A DNA stretch of 64,000 nt, taken from the NCBI RefSeq assembly GCF_963259705.1, contig NC_081842.1:89634433-89698432 (forward strand). The letters are read 5' to 3'. Shown here in pieces: positions 21,576 through 33,750 of this stretch (within the stretch, counting starts at the first letter, position 1; each line of letters begins with the position of its first letter). This DNA is from Myotis daubentonii (taxonomy: Eukaryota; Chordata; Mammalia; Chiroptera; Vespertilionidae). A model generated the notes under the pieces. That model was not told where the DNA came from, made no database searches, and was given only the letters and a program-made list of their open reading frames with translations. The position numbers were made by a program, and so were the translations under genes.

Positions 21576-21877
21576 CTAGAGGCTTGGGGCGGAGGTGGTG
21601 GTTCCCTCAGCCCAGCCTGCACCCTCTCACAGTCCAGGACCCCTCGCTCTTTACCACCAGCCTGCAGCGGAGGCAGGAGAGGCTCCCGCCACCGCCGCTG
21701 CACTCACCAGCCGTAAGCCCGGCTTCTGGCTGAGCAGCGCTCCCTCTGTGGGAGCACACTGACCACAGGGGGCAGCTCCTGTGTTGAGCGTCTGCTCCCT
21801 GGTGGTCAGTGTGCATCATAATGATCAGTCATTCCGCCATTCGGATGATTTGTACATTATACTTTTATTATGTAGGA
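21576..21877 (-). mobile_element. Non-autonomous Helitron, family C (302 bp)
   Basis: In minus orientation TCCTACATAATAAAAG starts at 21877 (T21878 follows) and CTAG ends at 21576 after A21575. It carries decayed versions of the inverted CCACCAGGG pair at about 21759-21772 and 21801-21813. The 3' hairpin is lost. Confidence 0.85.
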
Positions 21878-21902
21878 TGACCTGAACATGCTTCTCATCT
21901 TA

Positions 21903-22535
21903 CTAGGGGCCTAGTGCATGAAATTCGTGCACAAGGGGGGAGGGTACCTCAGCCTGATCTGTACCCTCTCCAATCTGGGAACCTTCAGGAGATGTCCTAC
22001 TGACGGCTTAGGCCTTCTCCTCATAGTTCTCTGCTCTCTGCAGACCTGCCTGCTTGATGCCACTGCAGGACCTAGTATCTTCTCTCTGTGGGGACCTGCT
22101 TGCCCTTTGCCGCCAGGGCCAGGGGCAAGCAGGGCCTTGTTGTCTGCTCTCTGGCTTGCCACCACAGGGGCAAGCAGGGCCCTGCTGTCTGCTCGCTCAC
22201 TGTGGGGGATGTTCCTGCCCTGCCCCTAGCTGCTCAGTGCCTGTGTGCATAGGCCTGGAGTGGCCAGGGGAGTTCCAGGTTCCCAGCCGCTCTGGGCCTC
22301 CTTGCGGGCCTACAGGCTCAGAGTGGCCTGGGACCCAAGGACGCCCATCCCTTGGACCCAGGCCACTTGGTGCAGGTGCACACACAAGCGGCTGCCCCAC
22401 CCCTGGCCGCTTGGTGCCTGCAGGTGCAAATTAACCCAACATCTTTGTCAGTTAATTTGCATACTCACTCCTGATTGGGGGTAGGGTATCACAAAGGTAC
22501 AGTCAATTTGCATATTTCTCTTTTATTCATGTAGA
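21903..22535 (-). mobile_element. Non-autonomous Helitron (633 bp)
   Basis: Minus-strand TCTACATGAATAAAAGAG start and GCACGAATTTCATGCACTAGGCCCCTAG end with a good hairpin. Its 5' region holds CCCAATCAGG and TATGCAAATTAAC. The interior contains two to three tandem units with 'ggggcaagcagggcc' (22100-22200). The 126-codon plus frame here is a repeat artefact. Confidence 0.85.
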
Positions 22536-23283
22536 AGAGAAGTTGCATAAGTATAGCTTACAAATATTTTAGTACATTGAAATAGGAATCAGTCACTGTT
22601 AGTGATTACACTTACTTATAATACACCTTTATTAGCGTAGCAGACTAGATTTTTAGAAGCAAAAAACAGAAACTAATTCTAGTTTTATTAAACTAAAAAA
22701 CAAACAAAAGCTTTATTAAGAAGGCATGGAGTGGCTCCAAAAATCTCAGAGAAGTCCATGGAACAGGGCTGAAAGTTACATGTACCCATTATTGTGAGAG
22801 TGTTGATGATGAGCGTCACTGGCACTCATATTGCCTACCTCACCAACTCCGGACTCTGGTGCTCAGCCTGATACTACTATTGACTTTGGAAAGTGGATAT
22901 TGCTACTGTCACTGCCACCTCTGCCTTTCATCACCAAGCAGGATTCTGTATGACCCCAAATCTCTTTACTATTGTTTCAAGTTTAAAGTCTGTGAAAGAG
23001 GTATCTGATTGGCAAAATCTGAAGCATGTGCCTGTATCCACCTTAGAAGAGTCTGTCAATGACACATTTTTTGATGTCTTCAAATTCTACTGTGGAGAGA
23101 GAATATTCCAATTCTAAAAATGGTTCAGAAATTAGGCAAGCAATAAAAACAGGTCTATTATTATTATGAAATAAAAAATCCAATATTATGCAATGAAAGT
23201 ATGCTTGAAAAAAATATGAATAACTTCATCTCAGAAAATATTTAATAACACTGATGTTGGTTAGTCATATCCAAATTTAAATG
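22536..23283. other. Host intergenic DNA, nothing recognised
   Basis: A 74-codon plus frame at 22893-23117 has no domain that I recognise. The block 22740-23110 is less AT-rich than its flanks and could be an old repeat or retrocopy, but I cannot name it. Confidence 0.4.
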
Positions 23284-23475
23284 TGTGCTCAGTGGTTGAG
23301 TGTCCACCTATGAATCAGGAGGTCACAGTTTGATTCCCAGTCAGGGCACATGCCCTGGTTGCAGTCTCGGTCCCCAGTAGGGGGTGTGCAAGAAGCAGTT
23401 GATCAATGATTCTCCTCATCGATATTTCTCTCTCCCTCTCCCTTCCACTCTGAAATCAATAAAAGTATATTTTCC
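23284..23475 (+). mobile_element. Ves SINE, slightly 5'-truncated
   Basis: Degraded A box (GTGCTCAGTGG), B box region 'tttgattcccagtcagggcacatg', the Ves body, a CT-rich tract and 'aaatcaataaaagtatattt' tail. No clear duplication. Confidence 0.9.
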
Positions 23476-23800
23476 TATATGGCAGTATGATCTCAAACGA
23501 TTTACTAGTAGCTATTGTTAACTAGTATTCAGAGAAGTATCCCATATTTCTTGATATCAGTAGGGAGTAAAAATCCTATTTGGTCACAAATAGCCTCATA
23601 ATAAAAATCCTATAATTCATATAAAAATAGTTACTCTCTTTAGAAAAATAAAAGCTTTGAGTTTGTATATCTGTGATGTATAATACAGTGCATTCTATAC
23701 TCTCCTTATACAAGTTTCTATAGTATTTGGAGATTTTGCATAATTCTTTCAAGAATTTTAACAGAATTCTTTTTGAAGTTGTCACATATAAGATGAGCAA

Positions 23801-24042
23801 CTGACTATGTTTTTTAAAAATATATTTTATTGATTTTTTACAGAGAGGAAGGGAGAGGGATAGAGAGTTAGAAACATCAATGAGAGAGAAACATCGATCA
23901 GCTGCCTCCTGCACACCTCCTACTGGGGATGTGGCTGCAATTAAGGTACATGCCCTTGACCGGAATCGAAGCCGGGACCCTTGAGTTCGCAGGCTGATGC
24001 TCTATCCACTGAGCCAAACTGGTTAGGACCTGACTATGTTTT
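23801..24042 (-). mobile_element. Ves SINE with 13-bp target duplication
   Basis: SINE body 23814-24029 in minus orientation, ending at the tRNA-like A box 'gctctatccactgagccaaac'. The duplication ctgactatgtttt occurs at 23801-23813 and 24030-24042. Confidence 0.95.
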
Positions 24043-24329
24043 AATTCATGACTGTGGAATAGTACAATCAAGCTTGTTATCCATGATGATGCTAAAATCT
24101 ATACATCCTTTTTTAATCTCCCTTATATAAATCATATTGGATAGGCTCCACCTCCCCCTCCCCAAAAAGAAAATAACATGGCAAAATCTACAAGATCCTG
24201 GCTTACAGACGTTAGTGCAGATAGTCTGGTTGTCATTCAGTTAGATGGCATCACTGTATCTAGTAATACTAGTATCTAAATGGTAACATGATCAAAATGA
24301 ATCTATGTGAAAATCTCTTTATGAAGACA

Positions 24330-24706
24330 CTAGAGACCTGATGCATGAAATTAGTGCAAGAGTAGGCTTCCTTCCCCCAGCTGCTGGCACTGGCTTCCCT
24401 CCAGCACCTGGGACCCAGGCTTCCCTCCGGCTGCCGGCACCCGGGACCCAGTTGGTAGCCTAGACTTTCCTCTTTGGGGTGATCATGGAGCCCCCCAATT
24501 GATCGCCCCACCAGGTGGTGGCCTGGGCCTCCCTCTGCAGGGTGATCATGGGGCGATGGCCAGGCCCCCAACCAATTGCATAGCACCCGCCTTGGCTGGC
24601 CTGGTGCCAGTGGGTGTCATAGCGTGGTCCCGGATGGTCATCCTGATGGTTGTTCTGCTGTTTGGCCATTTGGTCAATTTGCATATTATGCTATTATTAT
24701 ATATGA
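24330..24706 (-). mobile_element. Non-autonomous Helitron (377 bp)
   Basis: In minus orientation TCATATATAATAATAGC starts at 24706 before T24707; CTAG ends at 24330 after A24329. The 3' hairpin is weak (CACTAATTTCATGCATCAGG). The interior has tandem 'cttccctccagcacctgggaccc'-like units. Boundaries A|T are intact. Confidence 0.85.
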
Positions 24707-26629
24707 TTAGAAAACAGTATACATGAATGCTGCAAAGAATTTGACTGCATGATAGGAAACCAGAAAGTATATGGAGTGAAGGAGCAGAGATCATTTACTC
24801 ATTCATTCAAACAACATTTATTGAGTAACAATATATGCCTTAGGCATTCAGTATACATGAGTAAGCAAAACATTTTATTTTATGTGTAGTTCAGAGATCA
24901 AAAGATACAGCTTTAGATTAGCTGGTATGTGATCCTAGCAATTCAACATACAAATGTAAATGTTTCAATTACTTACGTTGTCATCATGATTACAGCCTGG
25001 ATTTTAATAAAATTTCCTTTAAAAAAAAGATCTTTATGAAGCATACTAAGCCCATGCTCAGCTCAGTAAATGATCCATTATGGAGGCATTTAAATCAGTT
25101 TTAATGTCAAGCTCTTACAAAGTTCATTCTCAGTCAACTCTTGATGAAGTCTGAATGGATGACTTGGTTATTTGTAAAAAGTCAGCCACCACCAATATTT
25201 AATGCTGATGTTGATAATTCCGGCATTTCTGGATACTCTGGTTCAACATCTTTGGACTGTGATTTTCTCCATGTGGGAAATTAGACCAGAAAGACCTCAA
25301 GGGGTCTTGTCTTTGAAAGAGACTCTGCTGTGTTCACAAAAACAGTCTTCTCTTATTCATTAGATCACCCTTCTGAGCCCTCTTTTCTTTAGAGATGAGA
25401 AACTCTAACCAGTTAATTTCTACGATTGCAGACTGGAAGATAGCACATTTCTAAGTGTCCATTAATTCACTGACATCCTAATTTATAAATGAGTGTCCTG
25501 TTAATTTACTTACCATGGAATGATTCCCCAAAGTAGGCACACTTTAGCTGAACTAAAACAAAATTAAAATTTTGCAACACAAAAGGCAAGCATACCAATG
25601 GAACTGAACTCTCTTAAATTGAGGTTATAGCATACGATAGTATTTCTAATTAAAAAAATAATATTTTATTAAATGATAGTTTCCTAAATCCATATAACTT
25701 TGCCAGGAGCGATAGGTTATTCCACATATTTTTAAATTTCATCAGTGTAAGGAATAAGTAAAAGGAATATAAGTGGTATTTCAATGTCTTGGAAAAACAT
25801 TTCATGTGTTTGTTTACATTGTTGAAAATGTGTCATGTGAAATATTAAGTTCACTTCATTATAGTCTCAAAGCAGGATCAAAATGGATCAGGAACTATAT
25901 ACAACCAGTGAGCCAGCCAACTCAAGCTTATATCATGAAGATAGAAAATCCTCCATAAATGTGACACAAAACATTAACTATAATATAACCATGGCTCCCA
26001 TTTTATTGATAATTTTCAATATTTTTCTGAAGTGTCATGCAAGTATAATTCACCAAAAATGCCAGGTGACAAAAAGTTTTTATCAAATTCTTCACATGTG
26101 AGGCACTGCCTTAGTAGAATTTAAAAACAGTAGATTTAATAAAATAAACTGAACAGTAGCCAGCCATGCTACTCCACATATCTTTATACTATGTTATTGT
26201 GAGAGAGAATAAAAAGTGTCAAAATCATTACTTATTTTAAAATATATTCATCCAGTTTGATGAAAGAAAAAAATAATAATTCAACCAATGTTAGTCATCA
26301 AATTAATAAAATGCTCATTTAATAATTATATATATATTGTTCTCAGAGAAGATATGATGTAAGGTTGCCCATAAAAGCACAACTTCAGTATAGGATTATA
26401 TTAAAAATTTAGTCAAAACAAGTAATTAAAAGGATAGTTTGAATCTATCAATGATAATGGTTTATCAGCTTATTGTGGTATTTTTCTACATATCTACAAT
26501 TAAGTACTTTCCATATTGTTTTTCTGATGCAATCTGTGGATTTCATTCCAAACAATAAGATGCAAATTTGAACATCATACAGTTTTAAGTCAACAAAGTC
26601 AAGAGGTTTGAAAAATGATCCTATATTAG
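24707..26629. other. Host intergenic DNA with a short LINE2-like piece
   Basis: At about 24797-24880 'tcattcattcaaacaacatttattgag...aggcattcagtatacatgag' resembles an inverted L2 tail. The rest is AT-rich DNA without a recognisable gene. Confidence 0.45.
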
Positions 26630-27070
26630 TGTTTTTGTTGGTATTGCTGCTGAAACCAATTACCACAAACATATGGCTTAAAACAACACCTTTATTTTCT
26701 TGACGTTTTGTCATTCAGAAATTCCACAGTGGTCTCACTGTGCTAAAAGGTAAGGTGTGGGTAAGGTAGAACTATGTTCTTCCTAGGGGCTCAAGGAAGA
26801 CTCCATTTCCTTCTTTGTTTACAGAGTCTGTAGCCTATTCCTTGGCTCATCGCCTTTTCATCTTAAACGCCAGGAACTTCATATTTCTCTGACCCTTATT
26901 CAGTTGTTACATCTCTATCTTTGATTCAGCCTAGAAAGGTTCTCTGCTTTGAAGTACCCATCATTAGATTGGGCCAAACAGGATGATCCAGAATGCTGTC
27001 GCTATCTCAACATCAATGATGTTTGCTTGTAAAGGAACATAGTCACAGGTTCTGGGGTATTAATTTGGCT
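26630..27070 (-). mobile_element. MLT1-type (ERVL-MaLR) LTR relic
   Basis: Minus-strand reading follows the MLT1 consensus: a 'cacaggttctggggtattaatttgg' edge, 'ctgtttggcccaat', 'tgagccaaggaat', then 'aataaaggtgttgttttaagcca' and 'tttgtggtaatt..tttcagcagcaatacc' at the 3' side. Ancient; no internal gene. Confidence 0.7.
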
Positions 27071-27626
27071 CCTGCACAACAGAAATGCAGCACAAGATAA
27101 AGGCATATTAGACTGCAGTTACTATGGTCGGCATCTGTGCTCCACAATTCCTCTCAGCATTATTGATTGGGACTTACTTTAACATTTTTTCCCGGTTTAT
27201 TCAGAAATTTCAAACTGATCTGAGTCAAAAATCTGGAATCTGCTGCAAGGTCTGAAGTAACCTGTTGACTTTTAGTTCTACAGAATGTCTGCAGAATTCT
27301 CTAGTTTGTTCTGTATAACCAGCAGTTTGGAGGATGCTCTTTGTAATGCTTGATAAGTCTTGAAATTAAGAGGATTCAGAAAGTATTATTTTCATTTAAA
27401 CCTTTAACTTTATAGTTGGACAAGCCATTTTCTTTTGAAATTACTTAAAAATTTTATATTGGATGTAAGCATATTGAAAAGAGTAGTGACTCTACAGTGA
27501 AGAACACCTAGTTGTAATGTTTCTATATATTTTTTGAACTTTGCCAATTCACTAGATTTCTCTCATGCTTTTTTTAAAAAATATTCTTACCATACTCTAT
27601 CAGATAAGTGTGAGGGTCAAATATAC
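27071..27626. other. Host intergenic DNA, nothing recognised
   Basis: No gene seen. The bases just left and right of the following LTR ('gagggtcaaat' and 'gcagtaaaacactatacaaatgtt') together resemble a MIR-type SINE, into which the LTR may have inserted. Confidence 0.35.
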
Positions 27627-28187
27627 TGGTACGGGATTTTTGGACTGGAACACACAGTGTTTCCCTGGGCAGGATGGCTTCCCCAGATTCTTGTCCATCG
27701 GAGTTGAAGATTGAAACCATGGACTGAAGATGGTATAGCAAAGGTGGAAATTAATTGAAAAACAAGCACAGACTCCCATGTAGGGAGGAGTAATGAGTCC
27801 CACCGAGTTCCTTTTCCCCCAGTTTATAAAGGTTGCAGTTTTTGTGCCTCGATTTCCCCTCTGATTGGCCAATATTCCCCTTCGATTTGTTCACTATAGC
27901 AACTCCTGAGCTCAAAGGTCAAACCTCACATGAGACCTGTGAGGCCCCCGTTTATTTTGAAAAATATAGACCTTTGGTCACTCGCAGTCCCCTTATCTTA
28001 TGGAAATGTAATTTCTGCCTCCCCCAATTCCCTTGTCTTATGGAAATGTAACTTCTGCCTCCCCCAATTCCCTTGTCTTATGGAAATGCAACTTTTTGCA
28101 GCTTTGTAGGCCTGTGTTTTTTCATGGACCCCCCATTCTAAAAATTCCCTAAACCTGCCTATTTCTCCCCTAAAAATTCCTATTTCA
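27627..28187 (-). mobile_element. Solo ERV LTR, second copy of the same family
   Basis: Related to the LTR at 5808-6388: on the minus strand both start TGAA.(C/T)AGGAATTTT and share 'tccatg.aaaa', the CCTTTATA promoter region, 'ctcccatgt.gg' and 'gttccagtccaa.aat'. The ends are TG and CA. Flanks are atac (27623-27626) and gtac (28188-28191), a 4-bp duplication with one mismatch. The U3 holds three direct repeats of about 45 bp at 27990-28095 ('ccttgtcttatggaaatg'), enhancer-like and fewer or decayed in the first copy. No viral genes. Confidence 0.8.
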
Positions 28188-28191
28188 GTAC

Positions 28192-30944
28192 TGATGTTAG
28201 ATCTGAAAGCAGTAAAACACTATACAAATGTTATTAATAATTTATTGTCTTAGTTCATATTTGAATATAGTCTTGTTTTCATTTTAATTAGAATAGCAAA
28301 TCACACACATGTGCATACACAGAAAAGACAAGTAACTAGATTAACAAGGTAGTTCAAGAAACAGTTCTAGAGCTGCCACATCTGCTGTCTCTCCCTCTGC
28401 TGTTTTCTTTATATGGAACCACTTTTTAAAATATTCCAAATCCTTTCAAGATGGGGCTTAGGTCTGGAGCAGGAATATAGTCACAAGAATTAAATTGCCG
28501 TAGGGGAGTGTAAGTTAAATTTCTGAGGCCCTTGGGGTTGATAAACTAAGGTCCCCATTCCCCTTTTACTTTAAAAGAACTGTTTCAAATAAAGTATCTC
28601 ACAGCAAATCACAAACACTCAAAGAGATAGGTCTGTAGTCAAGACAGTGACTCATCCTTTAAGTTTGCTCTAAACAGGGAGGTGGAAGGAAGTGGGGCTA
28701 GCAAAGCATTCCAAGTGTCTTTATGCCTTTGCAGATTTTGCTTAGCTGTGCTCACATTGGTTAATATTTTAATTGTCAAAGTAATTTCAGCTAAGGTTTT
28801 TCTGTAGAAGAAATACAACTGAAATTCTGATAAATTCTAAAAAATTCATGCAGTTGGATTTTTATAGCAACTTTCCTTGGAGGCTCAGGGCACCTGCTCC
28901 AGTCCAGGTTCATATGATCCCCCACAGAAGCACAGGATGCTTTCTAAAAGATCCCTCTGCCAGGGGGCTCGCAGTAAATTCCTCCTCAGCCAGACAAGTT
29001 GGCCTTTATTTTTTGTATTGCTCTGGGCATCTCACATGACATTGCCAAATAAGGTATTGTACTACAAGCCTGCTGTGATTGCTAGTAATGACTTAACTGC
29101 AAAGGAATTATAACAGTATGAATAACAGTGGTTTGCACTGTGAATGTCCTGGCTACTCCAAAAATGCCAGAGCAACAAATATAAAATGCTTCTCATTTGC
29201 CAGTTTGAAAGGAGTAAAAGTCAGAAGACTACAACTGCTGCTAATCTGTAAACACTGATTGTTCATTCAACAGCAGGAAGCAAAACAAATGCAAAACAAG
29301 TGGTGCCATTAGCCATTCTGCTGTTAAAATTCAGGGATTGAAAATAAAATAAAATTTATATTCAAATATAACACATTTAGGCAGAAAAAGGATTTTGCCT
29401 GCAATCTTGTTAAACAGAAACTTCCAGTGCATTTTGACTTTGGTTTTTGCAATGATAACATTAACATTGCCTTGCAGCTTGTGTTTTTTCCTACGTATTT
29501 ATATCTGACATTATAGATCAATGGCCTAGAAGTACAAAATTCAATTTATGTTCTTAACTATATTGTGATAGCTCTTGTTAGCTTCCAAAAAATGTTAGTT
29601 AGTTAAAAAGATTAAAATGGCATCATTTTTTAAAAAGTGTAGAAAATGTGTTAAAAAAAAAACAAAATATTAAATGACATTATTTCTTGCATGGCATGTA
29701 AGGATAATTGGGAATTAAAGGAATTTAAGAGTTTACCCACTCAAGGTTCAGTAAGTATTCCTATATCATAAGTACACTTCCAAATGCAATTTATTTACTG
29801 ACCTCATTTTTAAACTCTAAAAGTGTAGTCTACACTTAAAGATTATAGATTAGATGCAACCTTCGTATACAGCATTATAAATTAGGGCAGTGAATTCAAC
29901 AAACATTTACTTTGCAAGATGAAAAGACTTCCAAATCTGAAGAATAACTATATGCTTCTTAGCTTCTGAAACTTTTACATTGATAATATCAAATACAGGA
30001 CTTTTCATGCTCTAAGGAGTAATCTTTAATACATAATTGTGAATGAATGCTGCATTCCATGAATAACAGGAAAACATATCTTTCCCTGCCAGCTTATTTT
30101 TAAGCACGTTAGGCTCTAAAATAGAACAGATTTGTGGACTCTCTAAAATATTTCATAAATCCACCTACTCAAACATTCCTCACCCAGGTATCCTTTCACC
30201 AGAAATAATTTCAGCCTGATTTAATTGCTTCCTTTCATGACCTCATAGGGATATTCACTGGTCTATACATCTATACTGCTTCTTCTATACCATGTACCCC
30301 AAACCCGCCATTGTGAAGTCTTGGTGAGTGAAATGAATGAAAGCAGAAAGGTATCTTAAAATGTCCTGGATAACTTTCACAATTGCAGTTAGTTACCCAT
30401 AGAAATTTATTGGCACCTCCTCTATCGGATGGCTCAGAGATTTTCTTCTTCCACTATTAGGACTGTATTTCACCCACTCCTCTTGCTTTCTAGGTTTGAA
30501 TACTTGGTTGCTCCCCCATGGGACAAGAAATGGCTTACAATTGGGATTCTTGAATGATTGCCAGAAAGGAATTGACTCTGAGAATTGCCATTTTCCAGGT
30601 TCCCATAACGTGCAGTAAACCCAATTATCCAAGCTTGGAATGAGAGTCTGGCCTGATATAAGCATTAGAGTAAAGATGTAGATGATAGTCATAACTAATT
30701 ACATAGTTATCTTCAAACAGGTGGGCATAAAAGGATCTCTCATATCCCATTGCCACATTCTTTTAAGATGCATTGACATTCCTTTAAGATATCTTGACAT
30801 TATTTTAATATATTCATATTAATAGTACCTAAGTCACTAAAATCATGAAAAGACCATGCCATAAAATATACTACTCTATACCATGTGTTAGTCACAAAAT
30901 ATTTACTAAGTATTCATCTCATTTTTAAAACTAGGCTAAGGGTT
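28192..30944. other. Host intergenic DNA, nothing recognised
   Basis: Mostly AT-rich. Slightly GC-richer patches at 28860-29080 and 30390-30690 give frames of about 78 and 99 codons with no domain that I recognise. No exon or RNA gene can be supported. Confidence 0.45.
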
Positions 30945-31290
30945 GACAAACTATGGACAGCAGGCCAAATGAGGCCTACTCTCTATCTTCTGTAGACCCA
31001 CAGGCTACAAAATAACTTTTAAGTCATTGAAAACAATTAAAAGAAGAATAATGTATCATGACATGTGGAAATTATATGAAATTCAAATTTTAGTTTCTAT
31101 AAATAAATATGCATTGGAACACAGCCACACCCATTTAGTTTTATGTATGGTTCATAACTATTTTCTCACTGCAGCTGCAGAGTTGAGTAACTGCAGCAGA
31201 GACCGTATGGCCCACAGAGACACAAATAATTACTATCTTGTCCTTTACAGAAAAAAATAAAATAAAAGCTTGACTACCCAACCCTGAAGT
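30945..31290. mobile_element. Ancient hAT-type DNA transposon fossil
   Basis: The left end reads 'aagggttgacaaactatgg' and the right end, reversed, 'cagggttgggtagtcaagc', eroded inverted repeats of the CAGGGGTTGGCAAAC type. Inside are 'ggccaaatgaggcc', 'ttggaacacagccacaccc', 'gagaccgtatggcccacagag' and 'tgtcctttacagaaaaa', all typical of an old non-autonomous mammalian hAT family whose exact name I cannot give. Confidence 0.6.
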
Positions 31291-31586
31291 GGATCCTTTA
31301 CTCTTTAGGGTCAGAGACCATATTTTGTACATTTCTAACCTCCTTCGAATTAATGAAAACATAGGGGGCACTCAATGATAATTCACTTTTGTTCACTCCC
31401 AAGTGACTAACAATTCCAAATGGGCACCAACCATACTTATTAACAGAAACTATTGTGGCCTAGAGGGAGTTTATAGCATGTGAGCAGGACTCCTCATGTT
31501 CAGGACAGAGGGGTTGAACACTGAGAAAATGCTCTGTTTAATTAGCTATTCTACTTACTTTACCTTCATTCTTCATATAGAGAGAA
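31291..31586. other. Host intergenic DNA, nothing recognised
   Basis: No gene or repeat seen. Confidence 0.4.
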
Positions 31587-32570
31587 TCCTATCTAATAAA
31601 AGAGAAAAATGGTAATTGGCGTACGACGATACCCTTTTCATTGGCTAATCAGGGCTATATGCAAATTAACTGCCAACTATGATTGACAGTTAACTGCCAA
31701 CTAAGATTGGCAGTTAACTGCCAACAAGATGGCGGTTAATTTGCATATGTAGGCACAATGTAGGGAGGCGAAAGGGAAAGCAGGAAGAAGCCCCCTGCCA
31801 CTGACAGTGATGGGAAACCCAGGGGGGAGCTAAGAGCTGGGGGGCAGGGCAAAGGCAGCCCTGGGGCCGCCTTTGCCCTGCTCCCCAGCCATGATCGGAG
31901 AATCAGGCGCCTTTGCCGCCCTGGCCAGTGATAGCAGGAAGTAGGGCTGGAGCCAGCGATGGGAGCTGGGCACGGTCGAAGCTGGCAGTCCCGGAAGCTA
32001 GGGGTCCCTTGCCTGGGCCTAAAGCGGAGCCCACGATCGCGGGGCCGCTGCAGCTGCGGGTCCCCGCTGCCCGGGCCCGACACCTCAGCCAGAGGCGTCA
32101 GGCCTGGTCAAGGGGCCGATCCGGTGATTGGTGATCGGAGGGTGATGAGGGTCAACTCCTCTGGCCGAGGCATCAGACCTGGGTGGGGGGCGGAGCCGGG
32201 GATTGGGGGGATATGATGGTCCCCTTGCCCAGGCCTGAAGCCTGGGTCAGAGGCGTCAGGCTTGGGCGGGGGGTGGAGCAAGCGATCAGAGGGAGATGGG
32301 GGTCCCCTGCCCAGGCATGATTCCTGGGCCAGAGGCCTCAGGCCTGGGCGGGGGCCAGAGCCAGTGATCAGGGGGAGATGGGGGTCCCCTGTCCAAGCCT
32401 GACACCTCTGTCAGAGGCGTCAGGCCTGGGCAAGGGGCCGATCCTGCGATTGGAGGGTGATGGGGGTCAACGCCTGAGGGCTCCCAGTATGTGAGAGGGG
32501 GCAGGCTGGGCTGAGGGACACTCCCCCACACACACACCCAGTGCACGAATTTCGTGCACCGGGCCCCTAG
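31587..32570 (+). mobile_element. Non-autonomous Helitron (984 bp), A-like 5' end
   Basis: TCCTATCTAATAAAAGAG start after A31586; hairpin GTGCACGAATTTCGTGCAC plus CGGGCCCCTAG end before T32571. The 5' end resembles unit A (ATTGGCTAATCAG, ATGCAAAT), but the body differs. A triplicated 'ttaactgccaact' segment (about 31666-31735) precedes 'caagatggcgg', and GC-rich tandem units near 90 bp ('ggcgtcaggcctggg') span about 31985-32470. Unlike A it keeps an intact 3' hairpin and stands alone. Confidence 0.9.
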
Positions 32571-32671
32571 TTTAAATATATTATTGGAGAGAGAATGGGG
32601 AAAAAAAGAAACACACACAATATCACAATATACAAATAAATAAACAGATGAGGAAATGTGAACAGTACTAA

Positions 32672-32883
32672 TCTATAATAATAAAAGCATAATATGCTAA
32701 TTAGACCAGCTGTCTTTCTGGACAACCTTTCAGACAAAGCCGGAGTTGCGAGGGAAGCCCGGGTCCTGGGTGCCTTCTGGTGGCCAGAGGAAGCCCAGGT
32801 CCGGGTGTCAGAGGGAAGACGGTGCCAGCAATCAGGGGAAGGAAGGCCCACTCTTGCATGAATTTTGTACATCGGGCCTCTAG
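32672..32883 (+). mobile_element. Short non-autonomous Helitron (212 bp)
   Basis: TCTATAATAATAAAAGC start after A32671 and CATCGGGCCTCTAG end before T32884. The 5' part ('taatatgctaattagaccag', 'tttctggacaa') matches the element at 20789. Essentially only termini plus a GC-rich spacer. Confidence 0.9.
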
Positions 32884-33750
32884 TTTATCTTATAAAATTA
32901 TCACATACTGTGTGACAAGCACATATTATGATTAACTGTTTTCTTTAATGCTTATAATAATTTTTTGTGGTGGTTATATTATTTACCATCTTGAGTTAAA
33001 AAGACAATTAGAAGGCTGCAGTGTGACAGGAATTTGTCGAAAAGGACTATGAAGAAGGAGGGAATAGAAAACTGTGGAAAGGGCTTATTAAGAATAGATA
33101 TTGCAACATGGGGATTACTAGAGGCATTTTAAAGAATAATTTTAGTAAAATGGAGGGGGATTTAAAACTTACTTGAAGTGGCTTGAGGAGAGGACTATAG
33201 AAAAGAACAAGTATAGAAAAATATGAGTTGTTTTACAGAAAGTGAGCAAAGAAAATGAACAGTAGTGGTGGCTGGTAGGAAATGTTCAGTTTTTAAAAAA
33301 GATGGGGTGATATGAAGGCTTTGTTATTGTTATTTGTTTTGCTGTTGGAAATAATTTAGGAGTGTAAAACAAAACTTGATGAAGAAAAAGGGGCTAATTT
33401 TATCTGTAATTGTAAAAACCAATAAGTGGACATGAGTACATGGAGATCTTCAGACTATTCCTATGAAGAAACTTACATAACAGAGAATGCACTCTCTTTA
33501 TAGTAGGAGGAAAGAGGCTATGTAAGTAAAGAAACAGATAAATGAGTTAATTTGGTTGCAGGAAGATAACCCACTCTTCTGATAACAAATTATTTTCAAT
33601 GACATTTGATATAATATGTTCAGTGTAGAGTGAGAGCAGTGTGTTTAGAGAGAGAAGAAAAGGTGTGAAGTTGTAATTTAAGAACTTGGGGAAATATAGT
33701 AGAATTATTATGTGTGCTGAGTTCCTGTTTGAGATTTATAAACATTAATT
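32884..33750. other. Host DNA left of the large L1
   Basis: Purine-rich AT DNA with no gene seen. It is the left flank of the L1 whose duplication begins at 33751. Confidence 0.5.

Noticed and set aside
22880..23117. 74-codon plus frame, considered as a retrocopy of a cellular gene
   Set aside because: Not recognised; no tail or target duplication seen.
30393..30692. 99-codon minus frame with Trp-rich segments, considered as an endogenous retrovirus fragment
   Set aside because: No motif that I can tie to a viral gene and no flanking LTR.
31913..32216. 73- and 85-codon plus frames
   Set aside because: Lie inside the 984-bp Helitron's tandem repeats.
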